NCBI GenBank assembly: GCA_963797675.1
Contig: CAWCQQ010000002.1
Coordinates: forward strand, 124,001 to 188,000
DNA: 64,000 nucleotides
Reading direction: 5' to 3'
Source of the DNA: DASQPR01 sp963797675
GTDB lineage: Bacteria; Actinomycetota; Actinomycetes; Mycobacteriales; Micromonosporaceae
Below the pieces are notes generated by a model. The model had not been told where the DNA came from. It made no database searches and worked only from the letters and a program-made list of their open reading frames with translations. This document shows, one piece after another, positions 17,105 to 27,153 of the stretch. Position 1 is the stretch's first letter; each line of letters begins with the position of its first letter. Both the position numbers and the translations under genes were made by a program.

Positions 17105-19000
17105 GTCGTTACCCCCGCTAGCTGCCAGCGCTCGCGTTCGGCGACGTACGCGGCCGATCGTGAGGCGGTGAACTCCGACGCGTCCGGCGAGACCGCGTCC
17201 GGAACGATGTCGCGATAGCGTGAGCGTGATCGGCCGGCTCGGGATTTCGGCCCGGCCGGCCGCGATCGCCTCGCGAAGCTCGTATAGCTCGCCGGTCGAG
17301 ACGGCACGGAACCGCAGCACGTCGAACGCCCGCAGCAGCCACGGTATCGGTGCGTCCGGCGCGTCCGGGCCGGGCTTGCGCCAGATCGGCACGGTCCGGC
17401 CGACGAGCTGATAGCCGCCCGGGCCCTTCCATGCCGTACACGCACAGGTAGACGCCGCCGATGCCGACCGCGTTCTCCGGCGTCCAGGTGCGCGGCGGGT
17501 CGTACTTCGTGGTGACCAGCCGATCGGCCGGATCGAGCGGCACCGCGACCGGCGCGCCGAGGTAGACGTCGCCGAGCCCGACCACGAGGTACGCCGCCCG
17601 CGCCACCGTCTCGAACACGTCGTCGCGATCCGGCAGCCCGTTGATCCGCCGGATGAACTCCACGTTGTCCGGGCACCAGGGCGCATCCGGGCGTACGCCG
17701 GTCGCGTAGCGCGACATCGCCTCGTGCACCGACGCGTCGTCGAACGCGATCGGCATGGTCACCTCGCGCGCCTCGATCGTCACGTCGCGCGGATCGGGCA
17801 GCCGGTGCCACGCGTCGACGACGTGCTGGGCGAGCCGGCCGAGGTCCGATCGGTCCGGTTCGACTTTGAACAGGACCGACCGGACGCCCTCGACGCATTC
17901 GGCGATGCCGTCGACCGTCGTCGAGGAGCGCCGATGCGAGCAGATGACCCCGGAGCCGGACGTCCAGATCGAGCGCCGGTGGGCCTATTTCGACCAGAAC
18001 ATGTCGGTCACCGGCCGCGCGTACGACCAGCTCAGGAGTGCTTCCGCTGGCGGGCACGACGGCCAGCGCCGCGGCGCGGTCAACCCCGCTTACCGGGACG
18101 AGCCGGAGTGCGTCGCCCGGCCGCAGCTGACCGAGCTTCCACAGATCGGCATCCACGACGACCGCGGCGACCACGAACCCGCCGAGGCTGGGACCGTCCG
18201 GACCGACGATGACCGGCGTGTCACCCGCGATCATCACCGCCCCGACCGGGTACGCGCTGTCGTGGATGTTGCTCGGATGCAGCCCGGCGTCGCCGCCGTC
18301 CGCCCGGGCCCACCGCGGCACCGGTCCGACCAGCCGGATCCCGGTCCGGTCGGCGCGGTGATCGACGCGCCACGTCGAGCCGAAGAACTCGTCGACGCCA
18401 TCGGCGGTCAGGTGCTCCGGCGCGCCGTGCGGCCCGGGTACGACCCGGATCTCCCAGTCGTTCGTGAGGACCGGTAACCGACCGCTGACGTCTACCGGAC
18501 GTGTCGATGCCACCGTGACGGACACGCGGACAGTGCGTCGCCGGCCGCGAGCGCTCGGCCGTGCGAGACCGCCGAACTTGCCGAGCAGGAACGTCGAGCG
18601 CGCTGCCGATCACGCGGTCGACCGCGATCCCGCCGCGGACGGCCAGGTAACCGCGCAGGCCCGGACCCCGGAACGCACCGAGATCGAGCACCTGCCCGGC
18701 GCTGACCGTGATCGGCGCGCCCGAGCGGCACCGGTACGCCGTCGAGCGTCGCCGCCGATGCCGCGCCGGTGACCGCGATCGTCGCGGTCGGACGTGAATC
18801 GCAGCTTCGGACCGCGAAGCACGGCCTCCAGCCCGGCCGCGCCCGGCTCGTTGCCGACCGCCTCGTTGGCCAGCGCGAACGACCGGCCGATCCCAGGCGC
18901 CGGACGGCGGTACGCCCACCTTCCAGAACCCGGTCCGTCCCGGCAGATCCTGCACCGTCGTCTGTACGCCGGGCGTCACCACCTGCGCGAATACGGTCAC
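17101..19000 (-). CDS. Carboxyltransferase part of guanidine (urea) carboxylase, no biotin domains, frameshifted
   Basis: GTG start at 19000 overlaps the stop of the preceding DUF1989 gene. About 630 residues over shifting frames. The first half is an AHS2/PxpC-type domain (VQTTVQDLPGRTGFWKVGVP, LDLGAFRGPGLRGYLAVRGG, NIHDSAYPVGAVMIAGDTPV, DGPSLGGF); the second half is an AHS1/PxpB-type domain (ECVEGVRSVLFKVEPDRSDL, YLVVGLGDVYLGAPVAVPLD, YDPPRTWTPENAVGIGG, LVGRTVPIWRKPG). Together they form the carboxyltransferase module of urea/guanidine carboxylase. Neither the N-terminal biotin carboxylase nor the C-terminal biotinyl domain (EAMKME motif) is present: the gene ends ERERWQLAGVTT where the linker to the biotinyl domain should begin. 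About six frame breaks. A 5-oxoprolinase PxpBC fusion is the alternative, disfavoured by context. Confidence 0.82.
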
Positions 19001-19629
19001 GACAGCCTCCCGACGATCCGGATCGGCGTCGGGTCATAGCCGTTGCACGGGTTGTTGAGCTGCGGGCAGTTGCTGATCAGGATCGTGATGTCGCGTTCCG
19101 CCCGCAGTTCGACGTACTTGCCGGGCGCCGAGACGCCGTCCGCGAACGACAGGCCGCCGTCCGCGGTGACCGGTACGTTCATGAAGAAGTTGATGTTGTG
19201 GCTGAGGTCGCGATCGGAGAGCCCGCGCGTGCGCGCGTACCGGAGGAACGTCTGGCGGCAGGCGTGCTGGTGCCGGGTGTGCTCGCCGTAGCGCACGACG
19301 TTGCTCGCCTGCGCGCAGGCGCCGCCGAGCGTGTCGTGCCGGCCGCAGGTGTCGTCCACGATCGTGGCGAGCGGATCGAGTGCCGACGACATCAGCACCG
19401 AGCCGGTGGTCAGGTAGACCGCGCCCTGCTCGCGGATCGTGTCCATCGCGCTGTACCGGTTGGTCGGATCGGTCGCGTCGAAGATCAGCGTGTCGACGGC
19501 CTGGTTGCCGTGCAGGTCGGTGATCCGGAACAGCGCACCGGCCGGGATGTCGCCGATCCAGCCGTCGCCGGCCTCGATCTCCACGTCCACGAAGGACTTC
19601 ATGATGGGATCCGCGTCGAGGAGTGTCAT
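18997..19629 (-). CDS. DUF1989 protein, carboxyguanidine deiminase subunit (UAAP2-like)
   Basis: 210 residues from ATG 19629; ATGA overlap with the preceding gene and GTGA overlap with the following one. Recognisable 'urea amidolyase-associated protein 2' of the DUF1989 family: WIGDIPAGALFRITDLHGNQ, VDTLIFDATDPTNRYSAMDT, DDTCGRHDTLGGACAQASN, FFMNVPVTADGGLSFADGVS and NCPQLNNPCNGYDPTPIRI. These proteins were shown in other bacteria to form, with UAAP1, a carboxyguanidine deiminase (CgdAB) that converts carboxyguanidine to allophanate. No frame break. The alternating Cys and His in the CGRHDTLGGAC segment may bind metal. Confidence 0.87.
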   Translation of the reverse strand: MTLLDADPIMKSFVDVEIEAGDGWIGDIPAGALFRITDLHGNQAVDTLIFDATDPTNRYSAMDTIREQGAVYLTTGSVLMSSALDPLATIVDDTCGRHDTLGGACAQASNVVRYGEHTRHQHACRQTFLRYARTRGLSDRDLSHNINFFMNVPVTADGGLSFADGVSAPGKYVELRAERDITILISNCPQLNNPCNGYDPTPIRIVGRLS

Positions 19630-20304
19630 CCGAGCCGCCCGACCGCGTCCAGCGCTCGGGCCGACTCGTCCCGGAACGCCCGCGACGGATGCTCGTCCGG
19701 CCACTCGTAGGACTCGATCGCAAACCGGCATCCGTCCGGTGCCCAGACCGGGTTCATCGGGTGCGGCGCGGTTGCGCATACCAGTAAAAGGTCCTGCTCT
19801 GCTCTGAGCGTGACAGTGTCACCGACGTGACTGTGGCCGCTCACGAACGCCAGCGGCGACGCGGGCGCCACCTTCGTGAACCAGTTGATCGGCGCGTGCA
19901 GGTCGCGTTCGTCCAAGCCGCGCGCCCACAGCTCGCCGAGCAAGCAGGGCGTGTCCGTCGCGCCGCCAGGCGTTGCGATGCGTCTGATAGCTCGACGGGC
20001 CGAACGGCTCGACGTGCTTCGGGTGGCTGTAGCCGGTGATCGCGTCGTGCCAGTCCACCGTGGACTCGACGACCGACGCGAGCGCCCGGCCGCGCTGCGA
20101 CATCAGCACCATCGGCGCGACGATCCGCGCCGACATCTGAGCTTTGAGCGTGTCCGGCACGTTGAGGCGCTCGCCGGTGTCGTGCGCGTTGTAGAGGAGC
20201 ATCGTGACGTTCGCGCCGTCGCCGAGCGCGGTCAGCGTGATCCGGTCGCCCCGGCGGGCGGCGCAGGACCACGCCGCACCGCCGGGAACCTCATGATCAG
20301 TCAC
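19626..20304 (-). CDS. DUF1989 protein, carboxyguanidine deiminase subunit (UAAP1-like), one frameshift
   Basis: GTG start at 20304, overlapping the permease stop (GTGA). First frame: GDRITLTALGDGANVTMLLY, RLNVPDTLKAQMSARIVAPM, VLMSQRGRALASVVESTVDW, HDAITGYSHPKHVEPFGPSS. Second frame after a break near 19945: LWARGLDERDLHAPINWFTK, LAFVSGHSHVGDTVTLRAEQ, ATAPHPMNPVWAPDGC. This is 'urea amidolyase-associated protein 1', DUF1989, the paralogous partner of the next gene. The expected role is the second subunit of carboxyguanidine deiminase. The break is probably a sequencing error because both halves are well conserved. Confidence 0.85.
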
Positions 20305-21909
20305 GCCAGCGCCCCGCTTCGCGTGGCACGCGCTCGACACCGAGGTGACTCCGCTGCGCTGCGTCGTCGCCGATCCCGTCCGCGCTCGGTGTCGAGCTCG
20401 ATCGCGCGTCGGGCAGCGGCGCGAGCTGGCGGTTGCCGGATCGCGTACGCGAGCGATCGCCGAGCACCAGGATGCCGCCGACGCAGACCGGCGCGAAGTA
20501 CTGGAGGTACCAGTGACCGCCGGTCGGGTCGTAGACCTCGGCACGCGGCCAGGCCATGTTGATGATCATTGCGGCGCCGTACACGACGGCGAGCGCGTTG
20601 ATCGGGATGCCCCACCGGCCGAGCGAGAACCCGGTCGGTCTCACCGGGCACGTCGCCGCGCAGCCGGCGTACGAGCAGCGGGCAGCGTGACGGCCAGATA
20701 TGCCAGGTAGACGATCACCACGGCGACGCTGGTCAGCGCGGTGAACAGCTGCGCCTGACCGACGTTGATCACCAGGATCGCGATCGCGAAGATGCCGATC
20801 AGCACGGACGGGAGCAGCGGCGTACCGGTACGTCGATTGACCTTGGAGAGCTGTGCCGAGAACGGCAGTACGCCGTCGCGGGACATCGAGAACGTCATGC
20901 GGATCGCCGCGACCTGGATCGCGAGCGTGCAGACCGTGATCGCCACGGCGACGTCGATCAGCAGCGCCTTGCCGATGCCCGAACCGAGGCGGCTGGTCAG
21001 CACGTAGGGGAGGCCCTGGGTGCCGAGACTGCCGTCGGTCACGCTCGGTGCCGCCATCAGCGCGGCGACCAGCACGAACGCTCCACCGATGCCGGATACG
21101 ACGAGCGCCCGGATGATCGCCTTCGGGGCGGTACGTCGGGGGCTCCTGCGTCTCCTCGGACAGCTCGCCGGCCGAGTCGAACCCGTACATGACGTACGCC
21201 GCCATCAGCGCAGACACCAGGAACGGCCCGATGTACGCGGTGCCGTGCGCACCGTACGTGTGCAGCACGACGCCGGGACCGCGCTTGGCGTGGGTGAACA
21301 GCAGCACGATGAGCAGCGCGACGCCGATCAGCTCGCAGGTGACGCCGATGCTGTTGATCATCGACATCACCTTGATGCCGATCGAGTTGATGATCGTCGT
21401 GATGGTGACCAGGATCGCGCCGAGAATCACCGCGTTCGTGGCGCCCGACTTGGTCGAGCAGCGACGGATCGCCGTGCACGATCTGGAATCCGGACCACAC
21501 CGACGGCAGCACGACCTGCAGCGCGATGGCCGCGGCGGAGACCGACACGATCTGGCCGATCAGCATGAACCAGCCGGCGAACCAGCCGGTCACGCCGCCG
21601 GCGAGCCGCCGCGACCACTGGTAGATGCACGCCTGCGATCGGGAACCGGCTGGCCAGTTCGGCGAAGTTGAGCGCGACGAACAGCTGGCCGGTGAAGACC
21701 AGCGGCCACGTCCAGAAGAACGCCGGACCGCCGAAGAAGAAGCCGAGACCGAACAGCTGGAAGATCGTGGTCAGGATGGAGACGAACGAGAATCCGGACG
21801 CGAACGACGCGTACGGGCCGAGACGGCGGTGGAGCTGCTGCGCGTACCCGAGACCGGCGAGGTCACGGGTATCGGAATCGACCGAATTGGCACTGACCAG
21901 TGTGGACAT
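20301..21909 (-). CDS. APC-superfamily amino acid/guanidine-operon permease, several frame breaks
   Basis: ATG at 21909 with GAGGG about seven bases upstream. Joined frames give about 535 residues with around 12 hydrophobic helices: SGFSFVSILTTIFQLFGLGF, FFWTWPLVFTGQLFVALNFA, WFAGWFMLIGQIVSVSAAAI, LVTITTIINSIGIKVMSMIN, VSALMAAYVMYGFDSAGELS, IDVAVAITVCTLAIQVAAIR and WGIPINALAVVYGAAMIINM. The pattern is that of amino-acid/polyamine/organocation permeases, and such permeases recur in ykkC-controlled urea-carboxylase operons, so the substrate is probably guanidine or a related nitrogen compound. Breaks near 21620, 21440, 21135, 20690 and 20450. First gene after the riboswitch. Confidence 0.82.
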
Positions 21910-22004
21910 GGCACCCTCACAACGATGGGGTACGGTCCCGGTTGGCCTATCGGCTCTGATGCGGCATCCCGGGACCGCGGCCCGGCGCGTGAACGCCGAA
22001 CCGT

Positions 22005-22125
22005 GCTGGTCTCCCGGGCTTTTGTCCCGCCGTGGACGGAGCCGTCGCTCCGTTGTCCCTCTCGGTCCAGACTCGCCAGACGCATTGACCGAAGTCAGCT
22101 GGCGACGGAACCCTAGGGGCGCCCC
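22005..22125 (-). promoter_or_regulatory. Guanidine-I (ykkC) riboswitch
   Basis: Read on the minus strand, the leader contains the conserved blocks of the ykkC/guanidine-I aptamer in the right order: CTAGGGTTCCG (22116-22106), GTCTGGACCGAGAG (22072-22059), then ACGGCGGGACAAAAGCCCGG followed by GAG (22033-22011). GGAGCGACGGCTCC forms a hairpin between the last two. About 95 bases then separate the aptamer from the permease ATG at 21909; they include GGTTCGGCG and CGCCGGGCC segments that could pair as an expression platform. In the family, guanidine binding turns downstream gene expression on. All five downstream genes fit a guanidine-degradation operon. The aptamer is assigned from recalled consensus, not a covariance search. 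Confidence 0.93.
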
Positions 22126-22249
22126 GCCTCTCGGGCGGGTCGTCTACTAGTGCACGGCCGCACCGTCACATCGGCGCGTCGTGAATGTTGCCGGGTCGTA
22201 AACCCCGGTTAAGATCCCGCGTCGCGGAGGGCCGGGATGTCGACGACTG

Positions 22250-22690
22250 CTACTTGACCTGGACGGTGACCTTCCAGGCGACGATTGCGTTGCAGGAGAC
22301 CGTGCCGGCCTTCTGCGGGCAGACGTGACGCGCGGACGTGATGTCGGACGTGCCCACCGCCGAAGCGTTGTACATGGTGATCTGACCACCCGGCACGACG
22401 GAAAGGACGCCATCGGTCTTCGGCGTCAGGCTCGTGCCGGATACGTCGATCGGCAGCCACGGCTTCTGCTCGCCGGGCGTGAGCGTGACCGTGACCGTCC
22501 CGCCGAGCTGGACGCAGAGCGTCTTGGACTCGTCGGTGGCGGTGATCATCAGCTTCGCGGGGCAGCCGGCCGAGGCGCTCGGCGACGGCGTGGGGGCCGC
22601 CCCGGCGCTGGTGGAGGCCTTGCTCGCGCATCCTCCGGCCAGAGCCGCGATCGCAACCATCAAGATCAACACAGGGGTACGCATCCTCAT
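22250..22690 (-). CDS. Secreted lipoprotein of unknown function
   Basis: 146 residues from ATG 22690 (22684 and 22726 are possible). It begins MRMRTPVLILMVAIAALAGG followed by C: a lipoprotein signal with lipobox LAGGC, then a Ser/Ala/Pro-rich linker (SAGAAPTPSPSASAG). The mature part has three Cys after the linker and a beta-rich look (TLCVQLGGTVTVTLTPGEQK, GGQITMYNASAVGTSDITSA, HVCPQKAGTVSCNAIVAWKV), suggesting a small exposed beta domain with a disulfide. No family recognised. It lies between the riboswitch leader and the sedolisin gene, both on the same strand. Confidence 0.75.
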   Translation of the reverse strand: MRMRTPVLILMVAIAALAGGCASKASTSAGAAPTPSPSASAGCPAKLMITATDESKTLCVQLGGTVTVTLTPGEQKPWLPIDVSGTSLTPKTDGVLSVVPGGQITMYNASAVGTSDITSARHVCPQKAGTVSCNAIVAWKVTVQVK

Positions 22691-22734
22691 ACCGCTCTGA
22701 CGCGCCGGCCGCACGATCGGTTCCATGGCACGAC

Positions 22735-24361
22735 TCAGCTCGCCGTCACCGTGACGTCATCGAGCGCGAACGTGGTCGCGAGCGAGGCATCCTCGGCACC
22801 GATGAACAGGATCTTCACCGACGTCCCGACGTACGCGTTCAGGGAGACAGTCGCCTGCACGTACCCGCCGTGGCTGAGATTCGACGCCGTGGCGACCAGC
22901 GCCGATCCGGCCGTGACCTTCATCGTGTCGAACGCCGCGTTCGTGGTCGTCTCCGCCGTGGTGACCTTCATCCAGTACGTGAGCGACGCGCTGCTGCAGC
23001 CGGCCGGGATCGTGACGGTCTGCGCGAGCGTGTCGATCCCGGATCTGCCGGTGCCGCCGAAGCGGGCATCGTAGCGTGCCGCTGTGCGGCGTCGCCGAAC
23101 CGATCATGCTGGTGGATGCGGTCCACGATGTCGCAGCGCCGGTTTCGAAGCCGCCGTTCGCGAGCAGGTTGCCGCTCGGGCAGGTGGATGGTCGGGCGAA
23201 CGCGGCGACGCCGTCGGGCGTACCCAATCCGGTTGGACCGTCCCATCCGGCCAGCGCCGCGCAGAGTTGCGAGCCGCACCTGCCGTTGTGCCCCGATGTG
23301 ACGTCGTGGAAGTGGGAAGCGTTCGCGTACGGGTACGAGGCCGCGTAGTCGCCCGGGTTCGGTGTGCCGGCCAGCGCGTACATGGCCGCGACGATCGGGG
23401 CGGCGGCGCTGGTGCCGCCGTAGATCGACCATCCGTTGCCGCCGTAGCTCTGATAGACGGCTACGCCGGTGTTCGGATCCGCGACCGCGGACACATCCGA
23501 ATCGGCCCGCTGCGCGCACTTCGTCGTCACGTCCTGCCAGCTCGGCCGCGCGTCATAGGCGGAGCATCCGGAGCCGCCGTTGCTCCAGACCGTCTCCGAC
23601 CAGCCGCGTGCGTTGGCGGAGCGCTTGAGTGACGTGCCGCCGACCGCGGTCACGAAGCGCGACGTCGCCGGATATTCGGTGCCGTATCCGTCGTCGCCGG
23701 TGCTCACCGTGATAGCTACGCCGGGATGGTCGAGGTGTGCGTCCAGCGAGGTCTGGTCGGACTCCTCGTCGCCGCCCCAACTGTTGGACACGAACTTCGC
23801 GCCCATCGCGATCGCCCGGGAAATCGCGGCGAACAGGTCGCCGTCCTCATTGGACGCTGCCTCGACCAGGAGGATGTGGCAGGCCGGGCAGATCGCCGAG
23901 ACCATGTCCAGGTCGAGGGAGATCTCGCCGGACCAGCCGCCGTCGTTCGCCGGAAGTGTTGCGGTGCCGCCGTTCTGGTTCACCTGACGGAAGCAGCCGT
24001 TCGCGGTCGTGCAGTCCGGCAGCCCGTACCGGCTGCGGTAGACGGTGAGGTCCGACTCGGCGCGGGGATCGTTGTACGCGTCGACGATCGCGACCGTCAC
24101 GCCGTGTGCGCCGGTCGGGACGCTATACGCGGACCGGAGATCGGCCGGTGCGTACCCGCCGTGCGACGCATCAGGTCCGGCCGATCGGTTCGTCGCCGGA
24201 GTGGCTCGGCGCAGCGCCATGCAGGCCATCCGACCGGGCGTATGCGTATCGGCACAGGCCCGGACCACGGTCGGAGCGGCCTGTGCGGCGAGCGGCGCGA
24301 CCCCGATGCCGGCCGTGACAAGCACGCAAGCAGTGGCAGCTGTCTGCAGAACGGTCCGCAT
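22735..24361 (-). CDS. Secreted S53-family (sedolisin/kumamolisin) serine peptidase, one frameshift
   Basis: About 540 residues from ATG 24361. Signal peptide (LQTAATACVLVTAGIGVAPL, then AAQAA). The catalytic domain starts without a long S53 propeptide: LRSAYSVPTGAHGVTVAIVD, the Glu/Asp segment WSGEISLDLDMVSAICPACH, the oxyanion region AIMAMG-like AIAMGAKFVSNSWGGDE, and the serine motif GGTSAAAPIVAAMYALAG. The Ser-Glu-Asp arrangement fits sedolisins. A frame break near 23085 precedes a C-terminal beta domain of about 110 residues (AAGCSSASLTYW region, then GGYVQATVSLNAYVGTSVKI) of the kind found as a binding module on secreted enzymes. Likely role: extracellular protein degradation. Confidence 0.83.
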
Positions 24362-24508
24362 GGCGCCTCCCGTAAGTCTCGTACGACATTCATATCTGAG
24401 GCCTCAGGACATAACTAGCAAATCAGATAAATCACTCCGTCACTAGAGCCACTTTGGTACGGGCTTGTCGCGCTCAAGCCGCGCACGGGTGAGCCGTATC
24501 ATCGTGGG

Positions 24509-27153
24509 ATGTCCAGCGACGCCGTGACCGCCAGCCAGTACGACCCGACCCAGGTCGAAGAAGTCCTCTACAACCGGTGGGTCGACCGCGGCTATTTCAC
24601 GGCCGACGCGGCCAGCGAGAAGCCGCCGTACAGCCTCGTCATCCCGCCGCCGAACGTGACCGGTTCGCTGCACCTCGGTCACGCGCTCGAGCAGACGATG
24701 ATGGACGCGCTGATGCGCCGCCGCCGCATGCAGGGCTTCGAGGTGCTGTGGCTGCCGGGCATGGATCACGCGGGCATCGCCACCCAGGTTCTGGTCGAGA
24801 AGCACCTTGCCGCGACCGAGGGCAAGAGCCGCCACGACATCGGCCGCGAGGCGTTCGTCGAGCGGGTCTGGGAGTGGAAGGCCGAATACGGCGGCAAGAT
24901 CCTCGGCCAGATGCGTCGACTCGGTGCCGGCGTCGACTGGTCGCGCGAGCGCTTCACGATGGATGAGGGCCTGTCGCAGTCGGTCCAAACCATTTTCAAG
25001 CGGCTGTACGAGGACGGGCTGATCTACCGCGCCGAGCGGATCATCAACTGGTGCCCGAACGACCACACCGCCCTCTCCGACATCGAGGTCGACCACGCCG
25101 AGGACGAGGGCGAACTCGTCTCGATCCGGTACGGCGACGGCGATAACTCCATCGTCGTGGCGACCACCCGGGTGGAGACGATGCTGGGTGACACCGGCAT
25201 CGCGGTGCACCCGGACGACGCGCGCTACGCGCACATGATCGGGACGACGATCGAGCTTCCGCTGGTCGGCCGCCAGATTCCGATCGTCGGCGACATGCAC
25301 GTGGACCCCGAGTTCGGCACCGGCGCCGTGAAAGTGACGCCGGCACACGACCCGAACGACTTCGAGATCGGCCTGCGCCACGCGCTGCCGATGATCTCGG
25401 TGATGGACGAGGCCGCCCGGATCACCGCACCGGGACCGTTCCTCGGCCTCTCCCGGGAAGCGGCGCGAACCGCAGTGACCGAGGCCCTGCGCGCCGAAGG
25501 TCGGATCGTCAGCCGAGAAACGCCCGTACGTGCACTCCGTCGGCCACTGCTCGCGATGCGACACGGTCATCGAGCCACGCCTGTCGCTGCAGTGGTTCGT
25601 CCGCGTGGAGAAGCTCGCGAAGGCGGCCGGCGACGCCGTACGCGACGGAAGCGTCGAGATCGTGCCCGCCTCGCTCAAGGGCCGGTACTTCGACTGGGTC
25701 GACAACATGCACGACTGGTGCATCAGCCGCCAGCTGTGGTGGGGTCACCGGATCCCGGTCTGGTATTCGCCGGACGGCGCCGAGATGGTCTGCGTCGGAC
25801 CGGGCGAGACGCCGCCGACCGGTTGGTCGCAGGACCCGGACGTGCTGGACACCTGGTTCTCGTCTGCGCTGTGGCCGTTCTCGACCATGGGCTGGCCCGC
25901 GAAGACCGCCGATCTGGCCAAGTTCTATCCGACGTCGTTGCTGGTCACCGGCTACGACATCCTGTTCTTCTGGGTCGTCCGGATGATGCTGTTCGGCCTG
26001 TACGCGATGGACGGCGAGGTGCCGTTCAAGACCGTGATGCTGCACGGGCTCGTCCGCGACAAGTTCGGCAAGAAGATGAGCAAGTCCCGCGGGAACACCG
26101 TGGATCCGTTGGACTGGATGAACGCGTACGGGTCGGATGCCCTGCGCTTCTCGCTCGCGCGCGGTGCGAACCCGGGCGCCGACCAGCCCGCGAACGAGGA
26201 GTGGGTGGGCGCCGCCCGAAACTTCTGCAACAAGCTCTGGAACGCGTCCCGATTCGCGATGATCAACGGCGCCACCGTCTCCGGTGCCCTGCCGACGGAT
26301 CTGGGGCCGGTCGACCGGTGGATCGTCTCCCGCCTGGACGAGGTGGTCGAAGAGGTCGACGGCCTGATCGAGTCGTACGAGTTCGCCAAGGCCACCGCCG
26401 CGCTCTACCACTTCGTGTGGGACGAGTTCTGCGACTGGTACCTCGAACTGTCGAAGGTGTCGCTGGCCGGTGACGGCGCCGACGTGACCCGGCGCGTGCT
26501 CGGGCACGTGCTCGACAACGTGTTGCGCCTGCTGCATCCGTTCATCCCGTTCGTGACCGAGACGCTGTGGACGTCGCTGACCGGCGGTGAGTCGTTGGTC
26601 GTCGCGGCGTGGCCACAGGCGGACCCGTCGGTCCGAGACGCCGCGGCGGAGGCCGAGATCGCATCGTTGCAGGCGGTCGTCACCGAGGTTCGCCGTTTCC
26701 GCAGCGACCAGGGTTTGCGTCCCGGTCAGCGCGTGCCGGCCCGGGTCGCCGGGCTGCCTGCGGCCGGTCTCGCCGCACACGAACCGGCGATCCGGATGCT
26801 CACGCGGCTCGAGGCGCCGGCCGAAGACGTTTGCGGCAACCGCATCGCTCGCGATCGCGAACGGTGTCACGGTCGATCTCGACCTGTCCGGCACGATCGA
26901 TGTGGCTGCCGAGACCGCGCGGCTCGGGCGTGACCTGGCCGCGGCGGAGAAGGAGAAGGTGGCGACGGCGGCGAAGCTCGGCAACACCGAGTTCCTCGGG
27001 AAGGCGCCGGATGCGGTGGTCGCCAAGATTCGTGATCGCGCGGCAGCCGCCGAGGCGGACATCGCTCGCATTACCGCCCAGATCGCGGCGCTCGGTGGTG
27101 GAGGGCTCAGTGGTGGCGGGCTCAGTGGTGGAGGGCTCAGTGGTGGAAAGTAG
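24509..27153 (+). CDS. valS: Valyl-tRNA synthetase, two frame breaks
   Basis: Colinear ValRS of about 880 residues once frames are joined near 25522 and 26835. Class I motifs: PPPNVTGSLHLGHALEQTMM (HIGH-like HLGH) and KFGKKMSKSRGNTVDPLDWM (KMSKS). The editing domain is visible (VATTRVETMLGDTGIAVHPD, FGTGAVKVTPAHDPNDFEIG), as are the anticodon-binding domain (FHFVWDEFCDWYLELSK-like segment) and the C-terminal coiled coil (RLGRDLAAAEKEKVATAAKL). The break at 25522 looks like one lost base before GAGAAACGCCCG. Because this single-copy gene is normally essential, both breaks are best read as sequence errors. The C-terminus carries an unusual Gly-Leu-Ser repeat and overlaps the convergent gene by 17 bases. 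Confidence 0.92.
27091..27150 (+). repeat. Four 15-base tandem repeats at the 3' end of valS
   Basis: Units starting at 27091, 27106, 27121 and 27136, each close to CTCAGTGGTGGAGGG, encode repeated Leu-Ser-Gly-Gly-Gly. The array reaches the stop codon, so copy-number change would lengthen or shorten a flexible C-terminal tail without touching the catalytic core. Its last units also encode, on the other strand, the end of the convergent membrane protein. Confidence 0.85.

Noticed and set aside
17101..19000. 5-oxoprolinase subunits PxpB/PxpC
   Set aside because: The domains are related, but the riboswitch, the two DUF1989 genes and allophanate hydrolase fit guanidine/urea carboxylation, and no pxpA is present. 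The alternative is noted in the feature entry.
24509..27153. valS as a pseudogene or a gene with programmed frameshifting
   Set aside because: It is normally essential and single-copy, no slippery heptamer with a downstream structure was seen at the breaks, and the same kind of break occurs in many unrelated genes nearby.
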